From Singulisphaera sp. GP187 (GTDB lineage: Bacteria > Planctomycetota > GCA-002687715): 34,233 nt of DNA. A model generated the notes under the pieces. The model saw nothing but the letters and a program-made list of their open reading frames with translations, was not told the origin of the DNA and made no database searches. Shown piece after piece: positions 16,645 through 25,663 of this stretch. Position numbers and translations under genes: made by a program. How positions within the stretch are numbered: position 1 is the first letter of the stretch; each line of letters opens with the position of its first letter. The stretch spans positions 1-34,233 of the forward strand of contig CAMDTN010000026.1 in NCBI GenBank assembly GCA_945907755.1. Direction: 5' to 3'.

Positions 16645-18966
16645 ATGGGCCGCGAGCGCATCGGCTATGTATTGAAGAAGTTCCCGCGGCTGTCTGAAAC
16701 TTTCATCTTGTCCGAATTATTGGGCGTGCAGGCAGCGGGCATCGAAACCACGGTGTTCACGCACCGCCCCGCCGACAACGAGCCGCGCCACGCAGACTTG
16801 CAAGATTTGCGTGCGGAAGTGGTGGAACTGCCAGAGAAACGCAGCCGCGTGCCTGAGATCTTGGAAGCCAGCGGCGCAGCCCGCGCAGAACTGGAAGCGC
16901 TGTTAGTGCGCGTGCGCGGCGATGGAACCGGCGAGAACCCCAACAAGCGCGGCGAAGGCCTGATCGCGCAGGGCGCCGCGTTGGCCAAGGAAGTGCGCGC
17001 CCGCAAGATCACACACCTGCACGCTCATTTTATGACTGTGGCGGCGCGCATCGCCTATGTGGCGCACTTGCTCTGCGGAGTGCGCTTCACCGTGACCAGT
17101 CATGCCAAAGACATCTGGCGCCACGATGTCGACCGCGAACTGTATGCGGCAGTAGCCGCACGCGCCCACGCCGTCGTCACCGTGTGCGACGCCAATGCCG
17201 ATTTTATTCGCAGCCAACTGCTGCGCAGCGGCCGCGTGGTGCGCATCTACAATGGCTTGCCGGAAGCCGTGCGCACGCCTCCCGCAGTAGCACGCGACGC
17301 GCAATTGATCGTTGGCGTTGGCCGACTGGTGCCCAAGAAGGGTTTCGATGTGCTGCTTGGGGCACTGCAATTGCTGGAGCAACGCGGCGTGCCCTTCCGC
17401 GCGATCATCGTCGGCAACGGCGAAGAGCACAGCGCGCTGACGCAAATGGCGCAGCGCTGCGGGCTGGATGATCTTGTCGACTTCACTGGCGCGCTGCCGC
17501 GCGAAGAAGTGCTGCGGCTCTTGGCTTCAGCGCGCGTGGCGGCATTGCCCTGCTTGCGCTGCGACGACGGCAACCAAGACGCTTTGCCCACCGTGCTGTT
17601 GGAAGCTCTCGCCTTTGGCACGCCGGTGGTGAGCACCCCGGTCGCTGGCATTCCTGAAATCGCTGACAGCGGCGAACACGGATTGATCGTGCCGCAGCAG
17701 GACATTCCAGCCACCGCAAATGCGTTACAGAGACTGCTGAGCGACGACGCGTTCTGGCAACACTGCAGCGAGCGCGGCCCTCAGCGCGTTGCTGAGCGCT
17801 TTCGCCAAGAACAGACTTTGCCGCAACTCACCGCGCTTTTTCGGGGCGAAGTCCCTGGCGCCGTCGCTGGGCGGGAATCTTTGAAAGTGCTGCTCTTATG
17901 CGCCGACTCCGGGATTGCGCCGGATGGCACCAAGGGGGCCAGTTTGCATTTGCGCGCCATGGCGCGCGCGCTGCAAGAGTGCGGGCATGAAGTGCAGATG
18001 CTCACGCGCCGCGCCCCAGCCGCTGGAGCGATGCTTGGTTTCCCTTGGGCGCAACTTGCTGACGCATCTGCGCTGGGCGACCAGCTTGCCGCGCTGAAGC
18101 CCGACTTGATTGTGGAGCGGTATTCACTGGGGCACACCGCGGCGCTGCTGGCGGCGGCGCACGCACGCATCCCTTTCGCTCTGGAAGTGAATGCTCCTCT
18201 GGTCATAGAAGCCAGACTGCATCGGGCGCACACCTTGCACGGTGGAGAATCCGAAGCTGAAGCGCTGCTGTGGCGCGAAGCGCCATTCGTGTTCGCGGTG
18301 TCGCGCCCACTGCTGGATCACATTCGCAATGTGCGCGGCAACGCCGACGGCCTGCACTTGTTGCGCAACGGTTGCGACCCAGCACTGCACCCGCAGCCCG
18401 CTGCGCCCGCAGCCGGCGTCCCCATCCTCGCCTTCCTCGGGCATCCCAAACCATGGCACGGCGTGGGCGCGTTAGTGCCCCTTGCTCAAGCGCTGCAAGC
18501 CGCAGGTGTCGCCGCGAAGCTACGCATCATCGGTGGCGGGCCCGGTGCTGACGCGGTGCTGCAGGCCGCTGCCGCTGCGGGCGTCGCAGATTTATTCAGC
18601 AGTAGTGGTGCTTTGGACGAACGCGCCGCGGCGCAAGAACTGTCCGCTGCCACTTTGCTGCTGGCGCCCTACCCGCCGTCCGATTTCTTCTGGTTCAGCC
18701 CGCTGAAACTGGTGCAAGCCGCGGTCGCTGGCGTGCCCGCAGTCACCACCGACCTTGGCGATATCGCGGAAATCACTGGCGCTGGTGGCGTGTGCGTGCC
18801 TGCGGGCGACAACGCCGCTTTCGCTGCAGCAGTCATCGCTCTGTTGCAAGATCGCCCGCGTTTGGCGAAGCTCGCAGCCGACGCCCGCCAACGCGGGCTG
18901 GCTGAGTTTCCTTGGGTTCATGTGGCCCAACGGATGCTGCAAGCCACTGGTCTGCCGACGCGATGA
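16645..18966 (+). CDS. Fused double GT4-type glycosyltransferase
   Basis: A protein of 773 residues, about twice the family length, made of two GT-B glycosyltransferase units. Unit 1 (about 1-405): KKFPRLSETFI at the start, VGVGRLVPKKGFDVLL, then the E-x7-E region EALAFGTPVVSTPVAGIPE near residue 319. Unit 2 (from about 413): LKVLLLCADS, TKGASLHLRAMARAL, ILAFLGHPKPWHG, and PLKLVQAAVAGVPAVTT, where the first Glu of E-x7-E is replaced by Lys/Gln-type residues, as in some GT4 members. The fusion suggests two sugars added in sequence by one enzyme, or one active and one regulatory unit. The TGA overlaps the ATG of the ABC gene by 4 nt. Confidence 0.85.
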   Translation: MGRERIGYVLKKFPRLSETFILSELLGVQAAGIETTVFTHRPADNEPRHADLQDLRAEVVELPEKRSRVPEILEASGAARAELEALLVRVRGDGTGENPNKRGEGLIAQGAALAKEVRARKITHLHAHFMTVAARIAYVAHLLCGVRFTVTSHAKDIWRHDVDRELYAAVAARAHAVVTVCDANADFIRSQLLRSGRVVRIYNGLPEAVRTPPAVARDAQLIVGVGRLVPKKGFDVLLGALQLLEQRGVPFRAIIVGNGEEHSALTQMAQRCGLDDLVDFTGALPREEVLRLLASARVAALPCLRCDDGNQDALPTVLLEALAFGTPVVSTPVAGIPEIADSGEHGLIVPQQDIPATANALQRLLSDDAFWQHCSERGPQRVAERFRQEQTLPQLTALFRGEVPGAVAGRESLKVLLLCADSGIAPDGTKGASLHLRAMARALQECGHEVQMLTRRAPAAGAMLGFPWAQLADASALGDQLAALKPDLIVERYSLGHTAALLAAAHARIPFALEVNAPLVIEARLHRAHTLHGGESEAEALLWREAPFVFAVSRPLLDHIRNVRGNADGLHLLRNGCDPALHPQPAAPAAGVPILAFLGHPKPWHGVGALVPLAQALQAAGVAAKLRIIGGGPGADAVLQAAAAAGVADLFSSSGALDERAAAQELSAATLLLAPYPPSDFFWFSPLKLVQAAVAGVPAVTTDLGDIAEITGAGGVCVPAGDNAAFAAAVIALLQDRPRLAKLAADARQRGLAEFPWVHVAQRMLQATGLPTR

Positions 18967-20672
18967 AACTGAGCTTCAAGCCCACATCCACTCTTGCTGC
19001 GGTGCGCTTGATGAGCCCTGCTTTGCGCGGCGAAGGCGGTGCCGTTGCAGGCGCCATCGTGTGCACTGTGTTCCTCGCGCTTCTGGAATTGGCGAGGCCT
19101 TGGCCCATCAAGCTGGCCTTGGATGCGTTGCTGAATGCAGATGCCACCGGACGCGAGCGCACCTTACTTGAGGCTGCTCTCGTGGTGGTTGCCATCGCCG
19201 TCAGCGCAGGCTTCGTGCAATTGGGGCGTGCGGCGTTGGCCGCACGCACAGGCCGCAAGATCACCGCGCGCGTGCGTGCGCGCGTGTTCGAGCACATCTT
19301 GCGGCTGCCCTTCGCAACACAGCGCACGCTGCACAGTGGCGACCTCCTCACCCGCGTCACCGGCGATGTCAGCATGGTGCGCGACCTCTTGTTCACTACT
19401 TGGGTTGGGGCGCTGGAGCGCGTGCTGGTTCTTGCTGGCACGGCCGTTGTGCTGTTCGTCATCCATCCACTGTTCGCGCTGCTCGTGCTGGCACCATTAG
19501 TGCCTTTCGTATTGGTGTTGCGTTTGGCCAGCATCAAGATGCGCCGCTTGGTGCGCCGCCAGCGCGAAGGCGAAAGCACCAACGCGATTCACGCATCCGA
19601 AAGTTTTCGGCAGTTGCGTTTGGTGAAAACTCTCGGTGCCGAGGCTGTGCTGGCGAAATTTTTCCGCCGCGGCACCCGCAACGCAGAACGCGTCGGCGCC
19701 AAAGCCGCGATGGCCGCGGCGCGCATGGGCCTGTCTGCCGAATTGCTCACCGGCGCGGGGCTGGCACTGCTGCTGTGGGTCGGCGGCGGCGCGGTGCTCG
19801 ATTCAGGCATGGACGCCAGCATCTTGGTTGTGCTCGTGTCCTATGCGCGCTCGATTTACAAACCGTTGCGTGGTTTGTCCAAGGAAGGCACGCGCATGGC
19901 GAAAGCCACCGCCTGCGCCGAGCGCATCCAAGAATTATTGCTGCTGGACGCCCCCGCAGAAGACGCCGGGCCAGACATTCCGCCGGGGCGCCACACGCTG
20001 GTGCTGCAAGACGCTGCGCATTTGCACGACGGCCAGCGCGGCTTGCAAAGCTTGAGCGCCGAACTGCGCCCCGATGAACTCACCGTCGTGGTGGGCGGCA
20101 ACGGTGCGGGCAAGAGCACGCTCGCGGCCTTGTTGCTGCGCTTGCTGCCGCTGCACAGTGGCAGCATGCGTTGCGCGGGCGAAGAAGCTGCATCGTGGTC
20201 CTTGCGCAGTTGGCGTGCGCGGTGCGCATATGTGCCGCAAGAGATCCATCTGTTCGGCATGACGGTGCGCGAGAATTTGTTGCTGGCGCGCTCTGACGCC
20301 GACGAAGCCGCACTGTGGCGCGCGCTGGACATCGCTCAAGCGCAAAGCTTGGTGGAACGACTGCCCCAAGGCTTGGACACCATGTTGTCCGAAGCAGGCG
20401 CCAGTTTGTCTGGCGGCGAAGCGCGGCGGCTGATGCTGGCCCGCGCTGCATTGCGCGATGCTGCGTTGATTGTGTTGGACGAACCGCTCGCTGGCATCGA
20501 TCCAGTCGCTCGGCCTGCTGTCATCGCCGCAGTGCGCAGTCTCGCGCGCGGGCGCTGTGTGATCGTCATCACGCACGAAGCCATCGCAGAACTCAATGCC
20601 GATCAACAACTCACCCTCGACGAAGGGCGCCTTGTGCATTGCGAACGCCGCGCAGGGCGAGCCACTTCATGA
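18963..20672 (+). CDS. ABC half-exporter (membrane plus ATPase domain)
   Basis: A protein of 569 residues: a six-helix exporter membrane domain (about residues 15-305, with the EFRQLRLVKTLGAE-type coupling segment) followed by an ATPase domain. Walker A GGNGAGKST is near residues 376-384; the Q-loop is VPQE, the signature SLSGGEARR, Walker B LIVLDEP and the H-loop ITHE. It should dimerise and, given the flanking glycosyltransferases and outer-membrane barrel, most likely flips a lipid-linked or free glycan across the inner membrane (inference). ATG 18963 lies in an ATGA overlap with the upstream stop; the downstream gene also starts in an ATGA overlap (20669-20672), so all are translationally coupled. 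Confidence 0.9.
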   Translation: MKLSFKPTSTLAAVRLMSPALRGEGGAVAGAIVCTVFLALLELARPWPIKLALDALLNADATGRERTLLEAALVVVAIAVSAGFVQLGRAALAARTGRKITARVRARVFEHILRLPFATQRTLHSGDLLTRVTGDVSMVRDLLFTTWVGALERVLVLAGTAVVLFVIHPLFALLVLAPLVPFVLVLRLASIKMRRLVRRQREGESTNAIHASESFRQLRLVKTLGAEAVLAKFFRRGTRNAERVGAKAAMAAARMGLSAELLTGAGLALLLWVGGGAVLDSGMDASILVVLVSYARSIYKPLRGLSKEGTRMAKATACAERIQELLLLDAPAEDAGPDIPPGRHTLVLQDAAHLHDGQRGLQSLSAELRPDELTVVVGGNGAGKSTLAALLLRLLPLHSGSMRCAGEEAASWSLRSWRARCAYVPQEIHLFGMTVRENLLLARSDADEAALWRALDIAQAQSLVERLPQGLDTMLSEAGASLSGGEARRLMLARAALRDAALIVLDEPLAGIDPVARPAVIAAVRSLARGRCVIVITHEAIAELNADQQLTLDEGRLVHCERRAGRATS

Positions 20673-22930
20673 GCTGGGCGGAGTTGTTCGCGAGTTGCGC
20701 CCCGTTGTTGAGCGAGTCGCAAACTCTCGCATTGTTCCGCGCTGCCGGAGTGGAAGTGGATTCCATTCAGCCACTGTGGCGCAGGTTGTCGCCGCGACCA
20801 CCACAGCGTTTCTCGTGGCTGCTGCGCCGAGGCGAGGAAAGCCAGCTTGCTGCCGTCATCGTGATGCCCGCGCCGCGAGCGGCAGAAGTGCTGGACAAGT
20901 GGACGCGCCTGCACCCGCAAGAAACCGCATTCGGTCCCGGAGTGCGCGCGTTGCCGAACGCGCTTAGGTTTGGCGGCGACTCCGCCGCGGGTGCGCTGCT
21001 GTTTCTCTGGCCCAATGATCGCGAATTGCGCGACGCCAAACACATCGCCGATTTGGACAAGCTCAAACGCTTGCTGCCAGAAGCCGATGGCGCAGTGCCC
21101 GCGGGCTGGCGCGTGCGTGGCAAGCAATCGCAACTGCGTTGGGTGCGCTTCAAGCCTGAAACCCGCGCTGTGGCGCGGTTCGAATTTGGCCTGAAAAACG
21201 ATGCCACTGGCGCCACTAACCAACGCGCGCTGTATTTGCGCTTGTTCCAAGATGCGCGTGGAGCGCGGCTGGACACACTGCTGCGCCATCTCGCGCTGCA
21301 CACACCAACATTGCGTGCCCCACAGGCCTGCGGCGTTCTGTTCGAAGGCCGCTGCCAATTGGAAAGCGTCGTTGCAGGCAAGCCTTTAGACGCCAGCCGC
21401 GCCCTGCCGCGCGTCCGCGAAATGGTCGCGGCCATGCAACTCTTACACAACACTCCATGCCTCACGCAATCGGGCGTGCAAGACCGCGGTGCCGACTTGG
21501 ACGATGTTTCACTGTTGGCCCCAGAGCTCACTGGATTGGTGGAAGAGGTGCGCGCCGCGTTGCGCGATGCACAACAACACTGCACGCCAGCGCTGGTTCA
21601 CGGCGACCTGTACCTCTGGCAATTTCTCGCCGATGAACATGGCGTGGGCCTGATCGACTTCGAACGCGCTGGGCCTGGCTACATGGAAGATGACATCGGC
21701 CTGCTCTTGGCGCACACCACCCTCGCGCACGAAGAAAACGCCGACGCAGCCGCCTCAGTTTTCCGCGAATCTCTGTTGCATGAACTTGGCCGCAGTCCCG
21801 GCTGGTTTCAGCGCGCCGAAGCAGCAGCCCTTGCGGCGTTGGCCTTGGGCCCGCTCCGCCGAGGGCTGCCCGACGCGTTGCAGCGTGCTGAACAACGATT
21901 GCACTTAGCACTGTTGCGCTTGCGCGCCTTTGCGGTGCCTCCGCTGCATGATTCCGCAGAACTGCGCGTGGGCGGGCTCCTGTGCGACAAGTTGCACCCG
22001 CGGCTTGCTGGCTTATGGCCGGGACGCTTCGTGGATGCCGCTGGACGCAGCGCCCATGGCCTGTACGACAGCGCTCTCAAGACTGTGCGCTTGCTGGAAG
22101 CCAACGAAGACCCTCTTTCTTGTGGCGGAGAGCTTGTCGCTTGGCGGCCGTTTTCGCGCGCCGTGCTGCGGCGGACTGACGCAACCGGCCCTGTGTTCGT
22201 GAAACGCTACGCCGGCAGCAAGGCGAAGCTCGCGCGCAAGCGCCACGCGTTGGTGCAAGAAGTGGCCGCACGCGTGGCGGGGTTTCCTGAAATCGCGGCC
22301 ACGCTTTCTGGTGCCGACAACGAATTGGTCACCACTGCGCTCGCTGGCACGCCCTTGCACGATTTGTTGATGCGTGGCGATTCGTCGGCTGCGCTGCACC
22401 AAACCGGAACTCAACTGGCACGCTTCCACAGCAGCGCTGCTCCGGATGTGCCTGTCACCGCGCGGCCCACCACGGCGTTCCTCCTTGCAGTGCTGCAACA
22501 GTTTTCTCCGAACTTGGTGGCGCGCGCAGAACGCAGCGCCGCGAACTTGGTGGCGCCTTCCGACGAGCGTCGCTTCTTGTGCCACGCAGATTTGCATGAT
22601 CGCAATGTGCTGGTGCACCCTAGCGGCATCGGGTTGATCGACTTGGACATGGTGCAGCCGGGCGACCCTGATGAAGACATGGGCAACCTCGCGGCCCACT
22701 GTGTCCTGCGCGCGCTGCAGCGAGGAACTACTGCGGAGGCCGGCTTCCGCGATGCCCGCATCTTGCTTGCCGCGTGGCGCGCCAACGGCGCAGGCACGGG
22801 GCGCGAATCCGCCGCCGCCGCACGCACCTTCTTCCGACTGGCGGTGCTCTACACCTTGCGGCGGCGCTGGAGGCCGCTCACTCCAACCTTGCTGGCTTTG
22901 GTGGACGAAGCCGGAGCCATCTGCCCATGA
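20669..22930 (+). CDS. Tandem APH-like phosphotransferase (two kinase units)
   Basis: A protein of 753 residues with two aminoglycoside-phosphotransferase/choline-kinase-fold units. Unit 2 has a complete Brenner motif (HADLHDRN near residue 637, then LIDLDM). Unit 1 has HGDLYLWQ near residue 310, then LIDFE: the catalytic Asp is kept, but the metal-binding Asn of H-x-D-x4-N is Gln, and unit 1 may be weakened. The first 130 residues are not recognised. Such kinases phosphorylate sugars, choline, ethanolamine-type groups or antibiotics; in this operon a sugar or glycan-lipid substrate is more likely than resistance (inference from neighbours). ATGA overlaps on both sides (20669-20672 and 22927-22930) place it firmly within the operon. 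Confidence 0.83.
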   Translation: MSWAELFASCAPLLSESQTLALFRAAGVEVDSIQPLWRRLSPRPPQRFSWLLRRGEESQLAAVIVMPAPRAAEVLDKWTRLHPQETAFGPGVRALPNALRFGGDSAAGALLFLWPNDRELRDAKHIADLDKLKRLLPEADGAVPAGWRVRGKQSQLRWVRFKPETRAVARFEFGLKNDATGATNQRALYLRLFQDARGARLDTLLRHLALHTPTLRAPQACGVLFEGRCQLESVVAGKPLDASRALPRVREMVAAMQLLHNTPCLTQSGVQDRGADLDDVSLLAPELTGLVEEVRAALRDAQQHCTPALVHGDLYLWQFLADEHGVGLIDFERAGPGYMEDDIGLLLAHTTLAHEENADAAASVFRESLLHELGRSPGWFQRAEAAALAALALGPLRRGLPDALQRAEQRLHLALLRLRAFAVPPLHDSAELRVGGLLCDKLHPRLAGLWPGRFVDAAGRSAHGLYDSALKTVRLLEANEDPLSCGGELVAWRPFSRAVLRRTDATGPVFVKRYAGSKAKLARKRHALVQEVAARVAGFPEIAATLSGADNELVTTALAGTPLHDLLMRGDSSAALHQTGTQLARFHSSAAPDVPVTARPTTAFLLAVLQQFSPNLVARAERSAANLVAPSDERRFLCHADLHDRNVLVHPSGIGLIDLDMVQPGDPDEDMGNLAAHCVLRALQRGTTAEAGFRDARILLAAWRANGAGTGRESAAAARTFFRLAVLYTLRRRWRPLTPTLLALVDEAGAICP

Positions 22931-24762
22931 AACTCCTACTGCTCGCACTGTTCGCGTTGTTAGTGGCGTGCGCACCCTTCGACCCCGGCGCACCACAGGA
23001 TTTACCCGCAGGTTTTCCCGGCGGCGTGAACTTGGGCCCAGGGTATTTGCAACGCCGCCAGTGCGTTGAAGCACGCGGGCATTGGGATGGCAGTATTTTT
23101 CGCGCCACACGTTTCGTGGCGAAAGACGCAGACGACGAGGTGGTGCTGCGCGGTGAGGTGGTGGCAGTGACGCCGCTGTCGCATGTGATTGTGGGTGGCG
23201 CGCATCTGGCACTGGAAGCGGAAAGCCGCTTCTTTGATGCGGAAGGCGCTGTGTTGCAGCCGGAAAACCTGAGTGTTGGCGCGTGGGTGAAAGCGGAGTG
23301 CATCGAACGCGCCGACGGACTTGCCCTGCGCAAGCTCTCAGTGCGCAACCGACCTGAAGGAGCGCTGGACGAAATCCAAGGCACCATCACACTGGCCGAC
23401 CGGAAACGCCACCGCTTAGAAATTGGAGGCTTGCCCGTGCGCTTCGATGCGCGCGCGCCGGTGGGGTGGGCTGTGAAAGACACCGCCGTCCCTGCGCCGG
23501 ATGTTTCCGCGCGCGAATTCAGTGCCGACAACAACAGTGGCCTCGCGCGTGTGCGCCAACTCGATGACGACGACCTTGCCTTTGCCGACCAACACCGCGT
23601 CACTGATTGGTTGCGCTTCGCGGGTGAAGTGCAGTACGACATGGAATGGCGCGGTAATCACGACTTGCAAGACTGGCAAAAGCGCGACCGCCTGATCCAC
23701 GAGCTTTCCGCCACGCTGGAACTGAGCATGCAGTTCTCGCGCAAAGTATCGGCCTTCACCAAGCTGCATTTGAGCTCTGCCGATGTCCTCTTCGATCAAG
23801 ACAACAACATCGACCTCGGCCAATCCGTACGCGTCGATGAGAGCTTCGTGCTGTTGGAAGACTTGATCGCGCCCGGTGTTTCTTTGCAGGTTGGCCGTCA
23901 AGATTTCGATGATGGCCGCGAATGGCTGATGGACGACACGCTGGATGCGGCGCGGCTCTGGCTGAATCTCGATGAAAGCGTGTTCGAGGCTTCCGTGAGC
24001 CGCAAGGAGTTCACCTCAGATCCGCAGCACGATGGCGTGGACAACTGGCTGCTCGCGTGGCACGGCCAGCCGCTGCGGGGCACTACAGCGACGCTCTATC
24101 ACATGGAACGGCAGCGCGACACCGCCATCACGATGGACCGCGCGTGGACGGGATTCACCGCAGAGTTCAGTGATTCCGACTGGGTGCTTTGGGGCGACGG
24201 TGCGCTGTTGCGCGGTGAAGAAGGCCTGAACAGATTGCACTCATGGGGTTTGGATTTCGCCGCCATGTGGGCGCCCAGCGGCGTGGCTTGGCGTCCATCG
24301 CTGTACGCCGGTTGGGCCAAAGGCAGCGGCGCGTCGTTCCCAGCGCAGAACTTCCAAGATGGCACCTTCCGCCAGAGTGGTCTGAACGACAACAACGACC
24401 GCTTCAACGGCATCACTAGTTTTCGTTACCTCGGCGAGTTGATGCAACCGGAGCTCGCGAACATGCAAGTGCTGACGCTCGGCGCGGGCGTGCGCTTGGA
24501 CAGCGACTTCTCACTCGATGTTGTGTACCACCAGTATTCGCAATCCGTGCCCATGGCCCACTTGTTCGACACGCGCTTGCGCCTGACGCCGCAAGGGATT
24601 GATGTGCGGCTGGGCAGCGAAGTGGACTTGATCCTCGGCGTTGATTGCATTCCGGGAGTCGAGATGGAATTGGTGCTGGCGTGGTTCGATCCAGGGCGGG
24701 CGTTCGCATCAAACGCCGACGACGCTTGGTTCATGACTCTGAAGATCGAGCACCGTTTCTGA
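22927..24762 (+). CDS. Lipidated AlgE-like outer-membrane beta-barrel with DUF5666-like domain
   Basis: A protein of 611 residues. Lipoprotein signal: MKLLLLALFALLVAC, lipobox LVAC with Cys15. Residues about 55-175 hold two DUF5666-like beta repeats (LRGEVVAV, LSVGAWVKAEC, IQGTITLAD). From about 210 to the end the sequence follows the alginate-export (AlgE-like) barrel family: VSLQVGRQDFDDGREWLMDDTL-like motif, alternating strands, and a C-terminal aromatic end (LKIEHRF). AlgE-type barrels let anionic polysaccharides cross the outer membrane. Being last in a glycosyltransferase/ABC/kinase operon, it is the likely exit pore for the product. A lipid anchor on this barrel family is unusual. Starts in an ATGA overlap with the kinase gene. 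Confidence 0.82.
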   Translation: MKLLLLALFALLVACAPFDPGAPQDLPAGFPGGVNLGPGYLQRRQCVEARGHWDGSIFRATRFVAKDADDEVVLRGEVVAVTPLSHVIVGGAHLALEAESRFFDAEGAVLQPENLSVGAWVKAECIERADGLALRKLSVRNRPEGALDEIQGTITLADRKRHRLEIGGLPVRFDARAPVGWAVKDTAVPAPDVSAREFSADNNSGLARVRQLDDDDLAFADQHRVTDWLRFAGEVQYDMEWRGNHDLQDWQKRDRLIHELSATLELSMQFSRKVSAFTKLHLSSADVLFDQDNNIDLGQSVRVDESFVLLEDLIAPGVSLQVGRQDFDDGREWLMDDTLDAARLWLNLDESVFEASVSRKEFTSDPQHDGVDNWLLAWHGQPLRGTTATLYHMERQRDTAITMDRAWTGFTAEFSDSDWVLWGDGALLRGEEGLNRLHSWGLDFAAMWAPSGVAWRPSLYAGWAKGSGASFPAQNFQDGTFRQSGLNDNNDRFNGITSFRYLGELMQPELANMQVLTLGAGVRLDSDFSLDVVYHQYSQSVPMAHLFDTRLRLTPQGIDVRLGSEVDLILGVDCIPGVEMELVLAWFDPGRAFASNADDAWFMTLKIEHRF

Positions 24763-24824
24763 GCACCGAGATTCGCCGCGCGCGGCCGCGCACAGCGAGC
24801 TGAACGCGCGCAATAAAACGACCA

Positions 24825-24850
24825 AGGGCCCCCTCTTGCAAAGGAGCCCT
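24825..24850. terminator. Convergent terminator between the export operon and the RRM gene
   Basis: AGGGC (24825-24829) pairs with GCCCT (24846-24850), extended inward by CC/GG after one mismatch. On the minus strand the hairpin is followed by a TTTTA tract (24813-24818). It separates genes ending at 24762 (+) and 24910 (-). Confidence 0.6.
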
Positions 24851-24881
24851 CGTCAGTGCATCAGCTATGCCGATGCAGGTT

Positions 24882-24902
24882 CAGACGGCGCGAAGCCGTC
24901 TG
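24882..24902. repeat. Perfect 8-bp hairpin after the RRM stop codon
   Basis: CAGACGGC (24882-24889) pairs with GCCGTCTG (24895-24902) around a 5-nt loop, 8 nt past the minus-strand stop. It has no U-tract, so it may protect the RRM mRNA 3' end rather than terminate it. Confidence 0.5.
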
Positions 24903-24909
24903 TGTGTGA

Positions 24910-25362
24910 TTACCAACGGTCGCCGCCGCCGCCGCCGCCGCTGCTGCCGCCGCGACCGCCGCCACGTGAGCCGCCACGGGAGCCGCCGCGACTACCGCCG
25001 CCGCCGCCGCCGTAACCGCCGCCGCCGCCGCCGCCGCCGCCGTAGCCGCCGCCGCCGCCGCCGTAGCCGCCGCCGCCACCGCCACTGCCACCGCCGAACC
25101 CGCCAGTGCGCGGCTTGCGCTCATTGGCTTCGTTCACGTTGACGCGACGACCGGCAACATCAGTGCCGTTCATCTCTGCGACAGCCTTGTCGGCGTCGGA
25201 GTCGTTCCCGAATGTCACAAAGCCGAAGCCCCGCGAACGGCCGGTTTCGCGATCCATGATCACCACTGCTTCGGTGATTGCACCGAAGCGATCGAACAGG
25301 GTGCGCAAGCCGGAATCGTCAGTAGCCCAGGGGAGTCCCCCAACAAACAGTTTCTTAGCCAT
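24910..25362 (-). CDS. Glycine-rich RRM RNA-binding protein
   Basis: A protein of 150 residues. Residues 3-80 are one RNA recognition motif with RNP2 KLFVGGL and RNP1 RGFGFVTF intact, including the aromatic residues that stack on RNA bases. Residues about 85-150 are a low-complexity tail of Gly with Tyr, Ser and Arg (GGGGYGGGGG, SRGGSRGG), ending GGDRW. It matches the small glycine-rich RRM proteins of cyanobacteria and planctomycetes, which bind single-stranded RNA and are often cold-induced. ATG 25362 is the only start that gives the full RRM. A leader of about 295 nt with strong hairpins precedes it, as in cold-shock genes. Confidence 0.93.
   Translation of the reverse strand: MAKKLFVGGLPWATDDSGLRTLFDRFGAITEAVVIMDRETGRSRGFGFVTFGNDSDADKAVAEMNGTDVAGRRVNVNEANERKPRTGGFGGGSGGGGGGYGGGGGGYGGGGGGGGGYGGGGGGSRGGSRGGSRGGGRGGSSGGGGGGDRW
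24919..25098 (-). repeat. GGC-rich triplet tract coding the glycine tail
   Basis: Long runs of GGC/GGT glycine codons interrupted by TAC/TAC-like tyrosine and AGT/CGT codons. Such triplet tracts can change length by slippage; reading frame is open on the coding strand. Confidence 0.75.
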
Positions 25363-25663
25363 AGATCTCAGACCTCTGCTCCGTCAGGAGCAACCGAGCC
25401 TGTGCGAACTTCAAGCTGCTTAAGGCAGCTTCAACGGCTATGTCTGTTATGGAGAGGCTCGGCCCAGCCACAACAAGGCATTCCCGTCATCGGATCCATC
25501 CTCTCCAAATCAACAGGGCTCGTGAATGCGCGGCTACAGGCCGGAAACGGTCGGGCGGTGTTCTGACGGCTGCTCTTTTTAGTGCGAGCCCGCGAAGAGA
25601 CTTCGTGGGCACGCGGCGAACAGATGGTCAACAGGACAGGGTTCGGAACGGATCTTGGCGCGT

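Noticed and set aside
20315-20668. Kinase gene starting inside the ABC exporter gene
   Set aside because: The upstream extension is an out-of-frame shadow of the ATPase domain; the ATGA overlap at 20669 gives a normal start.
24912-25098. Repetitive tract suggesting a CRISPR or tandem-repeat array
   Set aside because: It is a GGC-codon tract coding the glycine tail of the RRM protein; there are no spacers and the frame is open.
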